Source: CALAMC01 sp964459465
Lineage (GTDB): Bacteria; Zixibacteria; MSB-5A5; GN15; PGXB01
Assembly (NCBI GenBank): GCA_964459465.1
Contig: CAYWLR010000019.1
Span: forward strand, 1-64,000
DNA length: 64,000 nucleotides
Reading direction: 5' to 3'
The first letter of the stretch is position 1. Each line of letters starts with the position of its first letter. Made by a program: the position numbers and the translations under genes. Positions 44,590 to 53,310 of the stretch are shown here, piece by piece. Below the pieces are notes generated by a model. It saw only the letters and a program-made list of their open reading frames with translations. It was not told where the DNA came from and searched no databases.

Positions 44590-45768
44590 TTATTCTTCGT
44601 CTTCGCCGTAGAATACATACGGGTTTTCACGCGGATGGGCGACCATTTCGGCCACGGGTTCCAGCCCGATGGCGTCGAGGAAGTTGCCCATGCCGACGCG
44701 CTGAATGAACTCACCGACGCGTTCACGGTTTTTGCCTTCTTCGCACCAGACGTCCCAGATATTGTCGATCAATTCCTTGATGTCATCATAGGGAGGTTCG
44801 AGCTTTACGAAGGGAACGATGACCGACGAAAGCATGGCACCCTCGATAATCGGAGCCTTGGAACCGAGAAGCAGGCAGGCACCGCGATCCTTTCCGGGAC
44901 GAAGCGCTTTGGGCATGACATTTATGCAATGCATGCATTTTTTGCAGTAACTGTTTTCGATTTTCAATTCCCTGCCGTCCCATTCCATGCATTTGCCGGG
45001 ACATCTGTCAACCACGTCGTGCTGGATGTCCATGCCCTTGTCGGCATATTCCTTGACGGCGGCTTTATCCATTTGGATCTCATCACGCCAGATGCCGATG
45101 ATGGACAGGTCGGAGCGAGCGATGGAAGCGACGCAATCGTTGGGACAGCCGGCCATTTTGAATTTGAATTTATAGGGGAAGGCCGGACGGTGTAATTCGT
45201 CCTGATAATGCATGGTCAGGTCGTAGGTAAGAGCCATGGTATCATAGCAAGCCCATTCACAGCGCGCCATTCCGCAACAACAGCTGGGAGTACGCAGATC
45301 GGAACCGGAACCGCCGATATCAAAATTGATTTTTTGCAAATCGCTGAAAGTCGGTTCCAACTGATCGGTGGTCGTGCCCAGAAGAATGATATCGCCGGTC
45401 GAACCGTGCATATTGGTCAGGCCGGAGCCGCGTTTTTCCCAGATATCACAAATCTTCCGCAGGGCTTCGCTGGTATAAAACCAGCCCGCGGGCTGATTGA
45501 TACGCATGGTGTGGAAATGGGAAATGTTGGGCCACTTGTCCGGTAAATCGCTGTAGCGGCCGATAACACCGCCGCCATAGCCCATGACCCCGACAATACC
45601 GCCATGTTTCCAATGACCTATTTTTTCATTATAGGATTGCTCCAACTGGCCGAGAAGGTCTGCCGCCATGGGACTCTTTTTGGCCGCCATCTTGATCTCT
45701 TTTACAAAACTGGGCCATTTACCCTTCTCAAGCTCATCAAGCTTTGGGGTATTCGGAAGATCCGCCAT
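44590..45768 (-). CDS. dsrA: Dissimilatory sulfite reductase, alpha subunit
   Basis: A 392-residue subunit. The CCCGMARCEWACYDT and GCPNDCV cysteine motifs (near residues 163 and 209) form the sirohaem-coupled cluster, and CKKCMHCINVMPKALRPG near residue 275 belongs to the ferredoxin domain. It is slightly shorter than typical DsrA (about 410-440). AAGGAGATGC precedes the start. Heads the leftward dsrABDNLC operon and has operator-like sites about 155-205 bases upstream. Confidence 0.97.
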   Translation of the reverse strand: MADLPNTPKLDELEKGKWPSFVKEIKMAAKKSPMAADLLGQLEQSYNEKIGHWKHGGIVGVMGYGGGVIGRYSDLPDKWPNISHFHTMRINQPAGWFYTSEALRKICDIWEKRGSGLTNMHGSTGDIILLGTTTDQLEPTFSDLQKINFDIGGSGSDLRTPSCCCGMARCEWACYDTMALTYDLTMHYQDELHRPAFPYKFKFKMAGCPNDCVASIARSDLSIIGIWRDEIQMDKAAVKEYADKGMDIQHDVVDRCPGKCMEWDGRELKIENSYCKKCMHCINVMPKALRPGKDRGACLLLGSKAPIIEGAMLSSVIVPFVKLEPPYDDIKELIDNIWDVWCEEGKNRERVGEFIQRVGMGNFLDAIGLEPVAEMVAHPRENPYVFYGEDEE

Positions 45769-45921
45769 TGCATCTCCTTGAGTGAAAAGTGTGTTTTTTA
45801 TCTTAAATTTTTGTCAACCAATCCATTAGAATTTTCCCGCATTACCTTAAAAATACTATCGCGGAAAAAATGAGCGATTATATCCGGCCTTGCGGTTTTA
45901 TCCTATATACTAAACCGTAAA

Positions 45922-45972
45922 AGTAACTTATTTTACACTTCGAGTCAAGAGCATTTTGTGAAAAATTTCATT
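45922..45972. promoter_or_regulatory. Two operator-like sites upstream of dsrA
   Basis: 45922-45937 read on the minus strand is TGTAAAATAAGTTACT; 45957-45972 on the plus strand is TGTGAAAAATTTCATT. Both keep the N6 spacing of the sat/qmoC motif, with one or two mismatches in a half-site. Confidence 0.55.
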
Positions 45973-46185
45973 ATCTAATTTTATATATTTCCCTTTTTAT
46001 AAGTGCTTGGGAAATAATTCACATTTATATCACAATGTAATATAATATGTTACACCAAAAGAGCGAGTAATTATGCTAGAATATGCCATTATTTCAATAT
46101 TTGCAATTCGGGCTGAATTTGCCAAAAATACGTCAATTCCTAAAACCCGAAAGACCGCTGTCATTAAGGCCATTTGGTATTATGC
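45973..46185. other. Remainder of the dsrA / qmoB intergenic region
   Basis: AT-rich, no gene supported. A longer imperfect palindrome, TGTAA-N9-TTACA, occurs around 46037-46055 and may be another regulatory element, but its spacing differs from the other sites. Confidence 0.4.
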
Positions 46186-46212
46186 AAAAGGGCCCCGCAA
46201 GAGGGCCCTTTT
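46186..46212 (-). terminator. Rho-independent terminator after qmoB
   Basis: AAAAGGGCCC / GGGCCCTTTT with a 7-base loop. T-runs occur on both strands, so it can work bidirectionally; it lies about 20 bases past the qmoB stop. Confidence 0.85.
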
Positions 46213-46232
46213 TTAAATAAGAATTATCGGGG

Positions 46233-48467
46233 CTACATACCTTTATAAGGATTCGGCCCGACGCGGTTCATGGTCTCCAGAAAATCATCGAATATTTTCG
46301 GGATTTGTTCATAGTCGGAAATGGCCAATTCATGAAATTCCACGCGGTCTTCTTCAAGCACCAGCTGCTTGAGTTTCTCGCGCACGTTTTCCATGCGGTA
46401 GTCGGCCAGCTCGCTGCCGCGTATGAAGTGGCACTGATAGTCATCACCCTTTTTGCAACCGATCAGAAGAACGCCATCGTAACCACTGGCCAGCGCATCA
46501 CTAACCCAAACGGCATTCATCGACCCCAGACAGCGCAGAGGGATGATGCGAATCATGGCGTTATACTGAATGCGTTTGATCCCGACATAATCGACCGCCG
46601 GGAGGGCGTCGTTTTCGCAGATGAAGGCGAGGATACGCGGTTTTTCATCGAATTCATCCGGTATCGGAATTGAGCGAATCATCTGTGAAATCATGCGGAC
46701 ACTGTAATTCTTGAACGATATAATTCTTTCCGGGCAGGCTCCCAGGCAAACCCCGCAGCGGCGACAGCGGAACGGGTTGGGCAAGGGCGTGCCCTTGTCG
46801 TCCTCGTCCAGCGCCCCGAACGGACATTCTTCGGTGCAACGCTTGCACTGGGTGCATTTCTGCATCATGAAGTCGGGGTAGCTCAAATCGCCGGCGCGGG
46901 GGTGAACCGCTTTACCTTTCGATATGGCCTCGACGGCCTGAATGGCTTTAAGGGCGGCGCCGTAGGCGTCGTTCCGGGCCGTGGCGAAATCCATGGGGGC
47001 GCGGACGCAACCGGCCGCATAGATAGCCGTGCGACGAGTCTCGTACGGAAAACAAATAAAATGCGAATCCGGAAAACCGTACTTAAGGGTGGGTAGATCG
47101 GTGCCCTGACGATAGGTCAGGTTCAAAATATGCGCTCCCTTTTCGGCGCTTTCCGCGGCCTTTTTACCGTCCTCGGTTTTGCCTTCATCTGCCGATTGAG
47201 ACCCGGCTTCGCCGCCCTCGACAGTCACCGGGGCTTCATCGACTTTGGTCGTCGGGACCATTCCGGTGGCCAGCACCAGCATATCGGCTTTGATGGTTAT
47301 ATCTTCGCCAAGAAGAGTTTCTTCGACATCTATTTCAATAGAGCCATTATTGGCCCTAACCTCGGCGATTTCTCCCTTGGTTAAAAACAGGCCGTCGTCA
47401 TTCTGGGCGTGTTGATAAAACAACTCGTACTGCTGCGGCGAACGCAGGTCTTTGTAAATGATATATATTTTGGCATCGGGATATTGCTGGCGGACATACA
47501 TGGCTTGTTTCAGCGATACCCGGCAGCAAACCGACGAGCAGTAAGGCAGGTGTTCCTGGTCGCGGGACCCGGCGCATTGTATAAAAGCAATGCTTTCAAT
47601 CGGTTTATTGTCGGACGGCTTTTTAATACCGCCACCGGTAACCATATCTTCCAGTTCAATATTGGTAACGACGTTCGGTGATTTGCCGTAACCGAGATAA
47701 TCCAGCTTTTTGGTATCATACGGTTTCCAGCCGGTGGCCTGGATAATCGAACCGAAGGTCATTGCCTCCGACCCATCGCCAAACGTTACCGCGAACTTCC
47801 CCGGTTGTCCCTTGGTTTTATCAACGGTACAACCGGTTTTTACGGTAATATTACCATGCCCTGTAACCAGTTCGACCAATGCCTCAACGCCCGAATCTTC
47901 CAGGTCCTGATAGGGCGGGGCCTTGGGGAAAACTTTTTTAAACCGGGTGGCCCAGCCGCCCAGTTTGTTTTCTTTTTCAACCAGCGTTACTTTATATCCG
48001 GCGTCGGCCGCGGCTAATGCCGCCCTCATGCCCGTCATGCCTCCGCCGATGACCAGAATGTCTTTGCTGGTTTCTTCGATCAAAGGCTCCGGCACTTCCA
48101 CCGCTTCAACCTTGGCGACCGACATGCGGATGACATCCTCGGCCAGAAGTTGGGTGTCCTCGTCGCCGGCCGGATGGCACCAGGCGACATGCTCGCGAAG
48201 AACCGCCCGGTCAATCAAAATATCTTCACCGAAATCGAAGATTTCCGGAAAAACACGTGGTGAACAGGCACCCAGTACGATTTTATTTACACCTTCGTTT
48301 TTTATGTCGTTTTTGATTATTTCCAGACCTTCGGGATTGCAGAAGGCCTCATGAGTGCGACATATGGCCACCTTCTTTTCTTTGGCGGCGCCAATCAATT
48401 TGTCGATATCGACCGCTTTGGCGATATCGCAACCTTTGCAGATATAGCATCCGATTTTGTCATCCAT
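46233..48467 (-). CDS. qmoB: Quinone-interacting oxidoreductase subunit QmoB
   Basis: A 744-residue HdrA-like flavoprotein fused to an MvhD-like domain. FAD loop VIGGGMTGMRAALAAADAG near residue 135; cysteine segment AGSRDQEHLPYCSSVCCRVS near 310; two ferredoxin motifs CTQCKRCTEECPFG and CRRCGVCLGACPER near 545-580; the last 140 residues (ICENDALPAVDY, CLGSMNAVWVSDAL) match MvhD. With QmoA and QmoC it links the menaquinone pool to APS reductase. Encoded 4 bases after qmoA. Confidence 0.95.
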   Translation of the reverse strand: MDDKIGCYICKGCDIAKAVDIDKLIGAAKEKKVAICRTHEAFCNPEGLEIIKNDIKNEGVNKIVLGACSPRVFPEIFDFGEDILIDRAVLREHVAWCHPAGDEDTQLLAEDVIRMSVAKVEAVEVPEPLIEETSKDILVIGGGMTGMRAALAAADAGYKVTLVEKENKLGGWATRFKKVFPKAPPYQDLEDSGVEALVELVTGHGNITVKTGCTVDKTKGQPGKFAVTFGDGSEAMTFGSIIQATGWKPYDTKKLDYLGYGKSPNVVTNIELEDMVTGGGIKKPSDNKPIESIAFIQCAGSRDQEHLPYCSSVCCRVSLKQAMYVRQQYPDAKIYIIYKDLRSPQQYELFYQHAQNDDGLFLTKGEIAEVRANNGSIEIDVEETLLGEDITIKADMLVLATGMVPTTKVDEAPVTVEGGEAGSQSADEGKTEDGKKAAESAEKGAHILNLTYRQGTDLPTLKYGFPDSHFICFPYETRRTAIYAAGCVRAPMDFATARNDAYGAALKAIQAVEAISKGKAVHPRAGDLSYPDFMMQKCTQCKRCTEECPFGALDEDDKGTPLPNPFRCRRCGVCLGACPERIISFKNYSVRMISQMIRSIPIPDEFDEKPRILAFICENDALPAVDYVGIKRIQYNAMIRIIPLRCLGSMNAVWVSDALASGYDGVLLIGCKKGDDYQCHFIRGSELADYRMENVREKLKQLVLEEDRVEFHELAISDYEQIPKIFDDFLETMNRVGPNPYKGM

Positions 48468-48471
48468 GGTG

Positions 48472-49749
48472 CTACCTCCTCATCCCGTGGTTGATGGCTT
48501 TCAGGGCCGCACCGGTGGCATCCTGCACGGATGCCGCCACCTCCATCGGCCGTATGACCGTTCCGGCGCCGATAACCCCCTTGCCGGTGTCGGGGACGAT
48601 AAATCCGAATTCATCCAGCGGAGTGCCAAGCGGGGGCGGCGTTTCCGATGTATTCGGAACCATCCCGACCGCCAATACCGCCATGTCAACCTCCATTTTC
48701 GTAATCTTGCCGGTCAGCGTATTTTCGGCTTCGAGGATGACATTGCCATTGGCCGGATTTTCAGTGATTTTGGCCACCTTGCCCCTATGGAAATGAAATT
48801 TCTCATCGGCCTGCTGTTTAACATAAAAATCTTCCAGCCGGCCCGGGGAACGGACATCGATATAAAACATATGCACTTCCGCATCGGGGTACTGCGTGCG
48901 GATATACGTGCCCTGTTTCATCGAGGCCAGACAGCAGATAGCCGAGCAGTAGGGCAGGTGGTTTTCATCGCGTGACCCGGCGCACTGGACAAAACCGATT
49001 TTGGTAATTTCCTTGCCGTCCGATGGGCGGACTATTTTGCCTCCGGTCGGGCCGTTGTCCGATGCCAGCCGTTCCATAATGACATTGGTTATGACATTCT
49101 TGATTTTGCCGAAGCCAAGATTTTCTATTTTTGTGGCGTCATACGCGTGCCAGCCGGTGCACCAGACCACCGCTTTAACCCTGGCTGTGATGGTGCGGGG
49201 CTTCATGTCCAGTTCAATGGCGCCATAAGCACAGGCATCGGCGCATTTTTTCATCCGTTCATCGGAGGCATATCGCGGGTCAATGGCATACCTGAACGGG
49301 TAGGCCAGGCTGTGGGGCAAATAAACCGCTTTGGTCTTATCCAGATTATAATTGAAATCATTATCGCGCTCGATTTCGCAAACCTTTTCGCATTCGCCGC
49401 AGGCCGTGCATTTTTCATTGACGAAACGCGGCAACAATGTTATCCGGGCTTCATAATTACCCGGCTCGCCGGTGACGTTTTCCACCTTTGCCAGCGTCAG
49501 AACGCGAACATGAGGGTTGGACCGTATTCTCTTGAGATTGATCTCAATTCCGCAGGTTGGGGGACACAGCTTGGGGAAATACTGCTTCGAGGCCGCGACA
49601 CGGCCACCCAGCGTGGGGAGAATTTCGGCCAGAATTACATCCTTGCCGACCTCGGCTGTTTCGATTGCTGTTGTCATCCCGGCGATACCGCCGCCAACCA
49701 CCAGAGTATCGGCGGTGATGGTATCTTCGCGCGGTTCAAACTCAGCCAT
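48472..49749 (-). CDS. qmoA: Quinone-interacting oxidoreductase subunit QmoA
   Basis: A 425-residue HdrA-like FAD protein. The FAD loop LVVGGGIAGMTTAIETAEVG lies near residue 15, and CTACGECEKVCEIE near residue 117 binds a cluster; AGSRDENHLPYCSAICC near 258 matches the HdrA active-site segment. It is the first gene of qmoAB. qmoC is not downstream but at 26813. An operator-like site lies about 75 bases before the start. Confidence 0.95.
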   Translation of the reverse strand: MAEFEPREDTITADTLVVGGGIAGMTTAIETAEVGKDVILAEILPTLGGRVAASKQYFPKLCPPTCGIEINLKRIRSNPHVRVLTLAKVENVTGEPGNYEARITLLPRFVNEKCTACGECEKVCEIERDNDFNYNLDKTKAVYLPHSLAYPFRYAIDPRYASDERMKKCADACAYGAIELDMKPRTITARVKAVVWCTGWHAYDATKIENLGFGKIKNVITNVIMERLASDNGPTGGKIVRPSDGKEITKIGFVQCAGSRDENHLPYCSAICCLASMKQGTYIRTQYPDAEVHMFYIDVRSPGRLEDFYVKQQADEKFHFHRGKVAKITENPANGNVILEAENTLTGKITKMEVDMAVLAVGMVPNTSETPPPLGTPLDEFGFIVPDTGKGVIGAGTVIRPMEVAASVQDATGAALKAINHGMRR

Positions 49750-49821
49750 TGTGCATCTCCTTGTTCACCCGCCCGATATTGGGGACAGGCTTTATCTTAA
49801 TCTTCTTTATTTTGTCTTGCT

Positions 49822-49837
49822 TGTGAAATTTTTAACA
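49822..49837. promoter_or_regulatory. Operator-like site upstream of qmoA
   Basis: TGTGAAATTTTTAACA, the same TGTGA-N6-TnACA pattern as at sat, qmoC and the dsr operons. It lies 73-88 bases before the qmoA start codon. Confidence 0.6.
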
Positions 49838-49974
49838 AATCCTGTCATTTAAAAAGCAGATTGCTCTGCCCGATTTCGTCCAAAATATTTGACATTGATA
49901 ATATTAGATGCGGCCTGGTTTGTCAAGAGATTATGTGCATAATTTAAATTCGCCGCGAATTTCAAAATAAGAAT

Positions 49975-50619
49975 TCATCGGGCAAGGCTGAAACATACGT
50001 ATTTTATAGTTCTTTTGGCCAAAAGATGTCCTTTTTCAAAAGTTGTCTGTATGGCCAAATCTTGATTTTCAATCGGGGAACCGTATAAGTTCCAGGTCAA
50101 CCCATGAATATGGCCTTTTTCATCGGCGATGGTCTCAAGGGTGAATTGAAACAGCCCGTCCGAGTCGGTTTTAAGATGAATCAGGCCATCTTTTTTTAAA
50201 ACCCGGCGGTAAAGGGCCAAAAAACGTGCCGATGTCAGTCTTTTTTGTGATTTGCAGGGTTTTGGAAAGGGGTCGGGGAAGTTTATCCAGATTTCCGAAA
50301 TTTCATCCTTACCGAAAAATTCGGTCAAAAGTTCTATTCGGTTTCTGATAAAGGCCACATTATATATGTCCATCTCGGCGGCCGTTTTGGCCCCGCGCCA
50401 GATACGGGCACCTTTTAAATCGATACCGATAAAATTGCGGTCGGGGTGACGTAACGCCAGATTTATAGTGTATTCCGCTTTGCCGCAAGCAAGTTCCAGG
50501 ACAATGCGGTTATTGTTGCCGAAGCGCTCGGCCCATCTGCCTTTAGGCAGCGGCAGTTCCTCAAAAACATTGGGAAAAGTTTTAAGATCTGCAAATTTGG
50601 CCAGTTTACCTTTTGACAT
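49975..50619 (-). CDS. trmB: tRNA (guanine-N7-)-methyltransferase
   Basis: A 214-residue SAM-dependent methyltransferase that modifies G46 of tRNA. The SAM-binding ELACGKAEYTINLALRHPD near residue 38 and the conserved IWINFPDPFPKPCKSQKRL near residue 108 are diagnostic. The C-terminus has LKTDSDGLFQFTLE. It starts the housekeeping region to the right of the sulfate genes and is 9 bases downstream of the protease gene on the same strand. Confidence 0.95.
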   Translation of the reverse strand: MSKGKLAKFADLKTFPNVFEELPLPKGRWAERFGNNNRIVLELACGKAEYTINLALRHPDRNFIGIDLKGARIWRGAKTAAEMDIYNVAFIRNRIELLTEFFGKDEISEIWINFPDPFPKPCKSQKRLTSARFLALYRRVLKKDGLIHLKTDSDGLFQFTLETIADEKGHIHGLTWNLYGSPIENQDLAIQTTFEKGHLLAKRTIKYVCFSLAR

Positions 50620-50628
50620 TAATATAAC

Positions 50629-51573
50629 CTACGGCCGCACTATGAATTGCCCCTGGCGAAAATTTATTTCCAGAGTTTGAAAACGGTTAATAATATCCAT
50701 TCCGATTATCCCTCCAGTGCTATACGATTCACCCTTTACTTCCGGGATATTCCCGATATACAGACCGACCCGTTCCACCCGGGTTTGCCCCAAATTAATA
50801 TTCGCGGCATGACCGGTTATGGCCGTATCGGGGCTTAAATCCAGGCCCGTATATACCAATATGAAATTGCTGTCCAAAATAACATCGCATTGCCGGGCGA
50901 TTTCCGGTGTGATAAAAGTATGCTTGCTGCCGGTGTCGAGTATAAAATATGTCCGGTGTCCATTAACCATGCCAGGTATAATGACAAAGTCGTTTTGTAT
51001 AATAAACGAATCGGGTAATGATCCGGCGGAAATATCATCGTCACAATCACTCATCATCATTTTAAATTTGGCTTTACGTCCGTGCGACATGGTAAAGCGC
51101 AAACAGGGAGCCCGACCAAGAATATCAAGCCCGAGAATCCCCAGAATTTTTTTACCCCCTGAATCATAGAGCGTATCGACGACCAGAACCGGAATCTGTT
51201 TTAAATCAATCGTACCCGTCTTGAAATACTCAAGGGTGGTTCGCCCGGAGATGTTTTTAATTTTGCCGCGGAGCCCCAGAATATCCGGGATATCCTGGCT
51301 TGAATGCGAAGAAGTGTCGCAGTCTTCTTTTTCACCCAAGACCGACCGTTGCACAATCGTATGTGAGGCGCCCAAATCAATCAGAAAGGACCCCACCCGA
51401 TGACCTTTGACTCTGCCCATGACAAAAGGCAGACCGTCGGACATTTCGACAGGTGTTTCGCCAAAACGGTCATCCTGATGCCGCATGAATGCGGTCTCGG
51501 TTTCGGCCCGGGCATAAATAGAAATGCCAATTAACCACAATGTAATAAAGAGTAATTTCATTTGCTGAATCAA
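50629..51573 (-). CDS. Exported retropepsin-like aspartyl protease
   Basis: A 314-residue protein with a signal peptide (MKLLFITLWLIGISIYARA; an inner ATG at 51561 may be the true start). Two pepsin-like lobes each carry an active-site loop: FLIDLGASHTIV near residue 65 and FILDTGSKHTFI near 210. The first has Leu in place of the usual Thr of D-T-G. It is a clan AA-type secreted protease, probably periplasmic, with unknown substrate. Its start overlaps the stop of nadE by four bases. Confidence 0.8.
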   Translation of the reverse strand: MIQQMKLLFITLWLIGISIYARAETETAFMRHQDDRFGETPVEMSDGLPFVMGRVKGHRVGSFLIDLGASHTIVQRSVLGEKEDCDTSSHSSQDIPDILGLRGKIKNISGRTTLEYFKTGTIDLKQIPVLVVDTLYDSGGKKILGILGLDILGRAPCLRFTMSHGRKAKFKMMMSDCDDDISAGSLPDSFIIQNDFVIIPGMVNGHRTYFILDTGSKHTFITPEIARQCDVILDSNFILVYTGLDLSPDTAITGHAANINLGQTRVERVGLYIGNIPEVKGESYSTGGIIGMDIINRFQTLEINFRQGQFIVRP

Positions 51574-53207
51574 TATTTGGCCGCGATCGGCATTCTTCGG
51601 CCAACCCCGAAGGCTTTGGAAGTAATCTTCAGTCCGGGCGGAGCCTGACGGCGTTTGTACTCATTGCGATTGACCGCCCGGATGACCCAGTTCACCGTCT
51701 CGGATTCATAACCGCGTTCGATTATTTCAGCGGCGCTCTGACCATCTTCTATATAATAGTGCAGGATGGCATCGAGAATGTCATAGGGGGGAAGAGTATC
51801 CTGATCGGTTTGACCGGGGCGAAGCTCGGCAGTCGGGGGGCGTTCAATCGTTTCCTGCGGAATCAATTCCCGGTCGCGATTAATATATGCGGCCAGTTCA
51901 TAAACCATCGTTTTTGGCACGTCAGAGATAACCGCCAGTCCTCCGGCCATGTCGCCATAAAGAGTGCAGTATCCGGTCGCCAGTTCGCTTTTATTGCCGG
52001 TGGTCAGCAATAAATGCCCGTGGCGATTGGAATAAGCCATCAGGATATTGCCCCGGATACGGGCCTGAATATTCTCTAGCGCCACGTCTAACTTATCGGC
52101 ATCCAGACCATTGTGCAATTCGTTGAGGTATGCCTGATAAATGGTATCGATCGGGATATTGAGCAAATTGACCCCAAGATTTTCAGCCAACTTTCGGGCG
52201 GTTGTGATACTCAACACGGACGTATATTTCGAGGGCATGACTATGCCGGCAATATTTCCCGGCCCAAGCGCCGCGGCCGCCAGGGCACAGACGACCGCCG
52301 AATCGATCCCGCCCGAAAGTCCCATTACCGCCCTGGAAAAACCGGTTTTGAAAATATAGTCACGCAGTCCCAGCACCAGCGCTTCATATACCTGCTCGAT
52401 TTTCTCCGTGGGTTCGATTTTATAAGGCGATCCCTCGGCCGGGATGTTTATGGTTCTTATTGACTCCTCGAACGCCGGCAGTTCCGTGATGATACGCCCG
52501 TCGGCATCGAAATACAAACTGTCGCCGTCGAAAACAAGTTCGTCGTTGCCGCCGACCTGGTTGACAATGATAAACGGTTTTTTATGCCGCGCCACATGAT
52601 TGCCGATCAGCCGCTTGCGAAGATCATCCTTGCCGAGCACAAAAGGTGAAGCCGAAATATTTATGAACAACGTTGCTCCGGCGCGGGCCAACCGGTCTAT
52701 AGGATCGACCGTGTATCCCCCAAACGGCCATAAAGCCGGCTCGTTCCAGTAATCTTCACACACCGTTATACCCAGCTTTTGTCCTTTGAAACCCACCGGG
52801 GCGATTTCCTCGGCCGGCTCGAAATAGCGCGGTTCATCGAAAACGTCGTACGACGGCAACAGGCTCTTATGACATGTGGCGAGAATGCTTTTGTCCTGAA
52901 TCAATATGGCCGAGTTATGCAGACGAAAACCGTTTCCGCTTTCGCGTCGGGTCGGGACACCCATAATAAGCCCGGTATCCGGGAATCGATTGGAAATTTC
53001 CCGCAACTTCTCAAGAGCTTCGCCCACCCGGTCCAAAAATCCATGGGTGAACAGCAAATCGCGGGGAGGATAACCGGTCAGGTACAATTCAGAGAACACT
53101 ATCAGATCGGTCGAGGCGGCGTTTTCTTTTATGACATCGAGAGCCTTTTCGAGATTCTGTTCAATTGCCCCGACCGTCGGATTCAATTGGGCCAGTGTAA
53201 TTTTCAT
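51570..53207 (-). CDS. nadE: Glutamine-dependent NAD+ synthetase
   Basis: A 545-residue two-domain enzyme. Residues 1-260 are a nitrilase-type glutaminase (catalytic Glu in FSELYLTGYPPRDLL, Cys in KLGITVCEDYWNEP), and residues 280-545 are the synthetase with PP-loop GLSGGIDSAVVCALAA near 296. It converts deamido-NAD+ to NAD+ with glutamine as nitrogen source. A second, ammonia-type enzyme is encoded at 17939-18928. The stop overlaps the protease start. Confidence 0.95.
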   Translation of the reverse strand: MKITLAQLNPTVGAIEQNLEKALDVIKENAASTDLIVFSELYLTGYPPRDLLFTHGFLDRVGEALEKLREISNRFPDTGLIMGVPTRRESGNGFRLHNSAILIQDKSILATCHKSLLPSYDVFDEPRYFEPAEEIAPVGFKGQKLGITVCEDYWNEPALWPFGGYTVDPIDRLARAGATLFINISASPFVLGKDDLRKRLIGNHVARHKKPFIIVNQVGGNDELVFDGDSLYFDADGRIITELPAFEESIRTINIPAEGSPYKIEPTEKIEQVYEALVLGLRDYIFKTGFSRAVMGLSGGIDSAVVCALAAAALGPGNIAGIVMPSKYTSVLSITTARKLAENLGVNLLNIPIDTIYQAYLNELHNGLDADKLDVALENIQARIRGNILMAYSNRHGHLLLTTGNKSELATGYCTLYGDMAGGLAVISDVPKTMVYELAAYINRDRELIPQETIERPPTAELRPGQTDQDTLPPYDILDAILHYYIEDGQSAAEIIERGYESETVNWVIRAVNRNEYKRRQAPPGLKITSKAFGVGRRMPIAAKY

Positions 53208-53261
53208 GGCCTATATATAACATAAAAAAGGGGAAAAATAAAAGGCCGATTTTACATAATT

Positions 53262-53288
53262 AAAAAGGGGGACAACTTCTTGTCCCCC
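53262..53288 (-). terminator. Rho-independent terminator downstream of the dockerin selenoprotein candidate
   Basis: Stem GGGGGACAA / TTGTCCCCC with a 4-base loop, followed on the minus strand by five T residues. It lies about 22 bases past the stop codon at 53311. Confidence 0.9.
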
Positions 53289-53310
53289 CAATTCGTCCGC
53301 GGTCAAAAGA

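Noticed and set aside
46037..46055. TGTAA-N9-TTACA as a further operator
   Set aside because: Spacing differs from the N6 of all other sites; listed only as a possible element.
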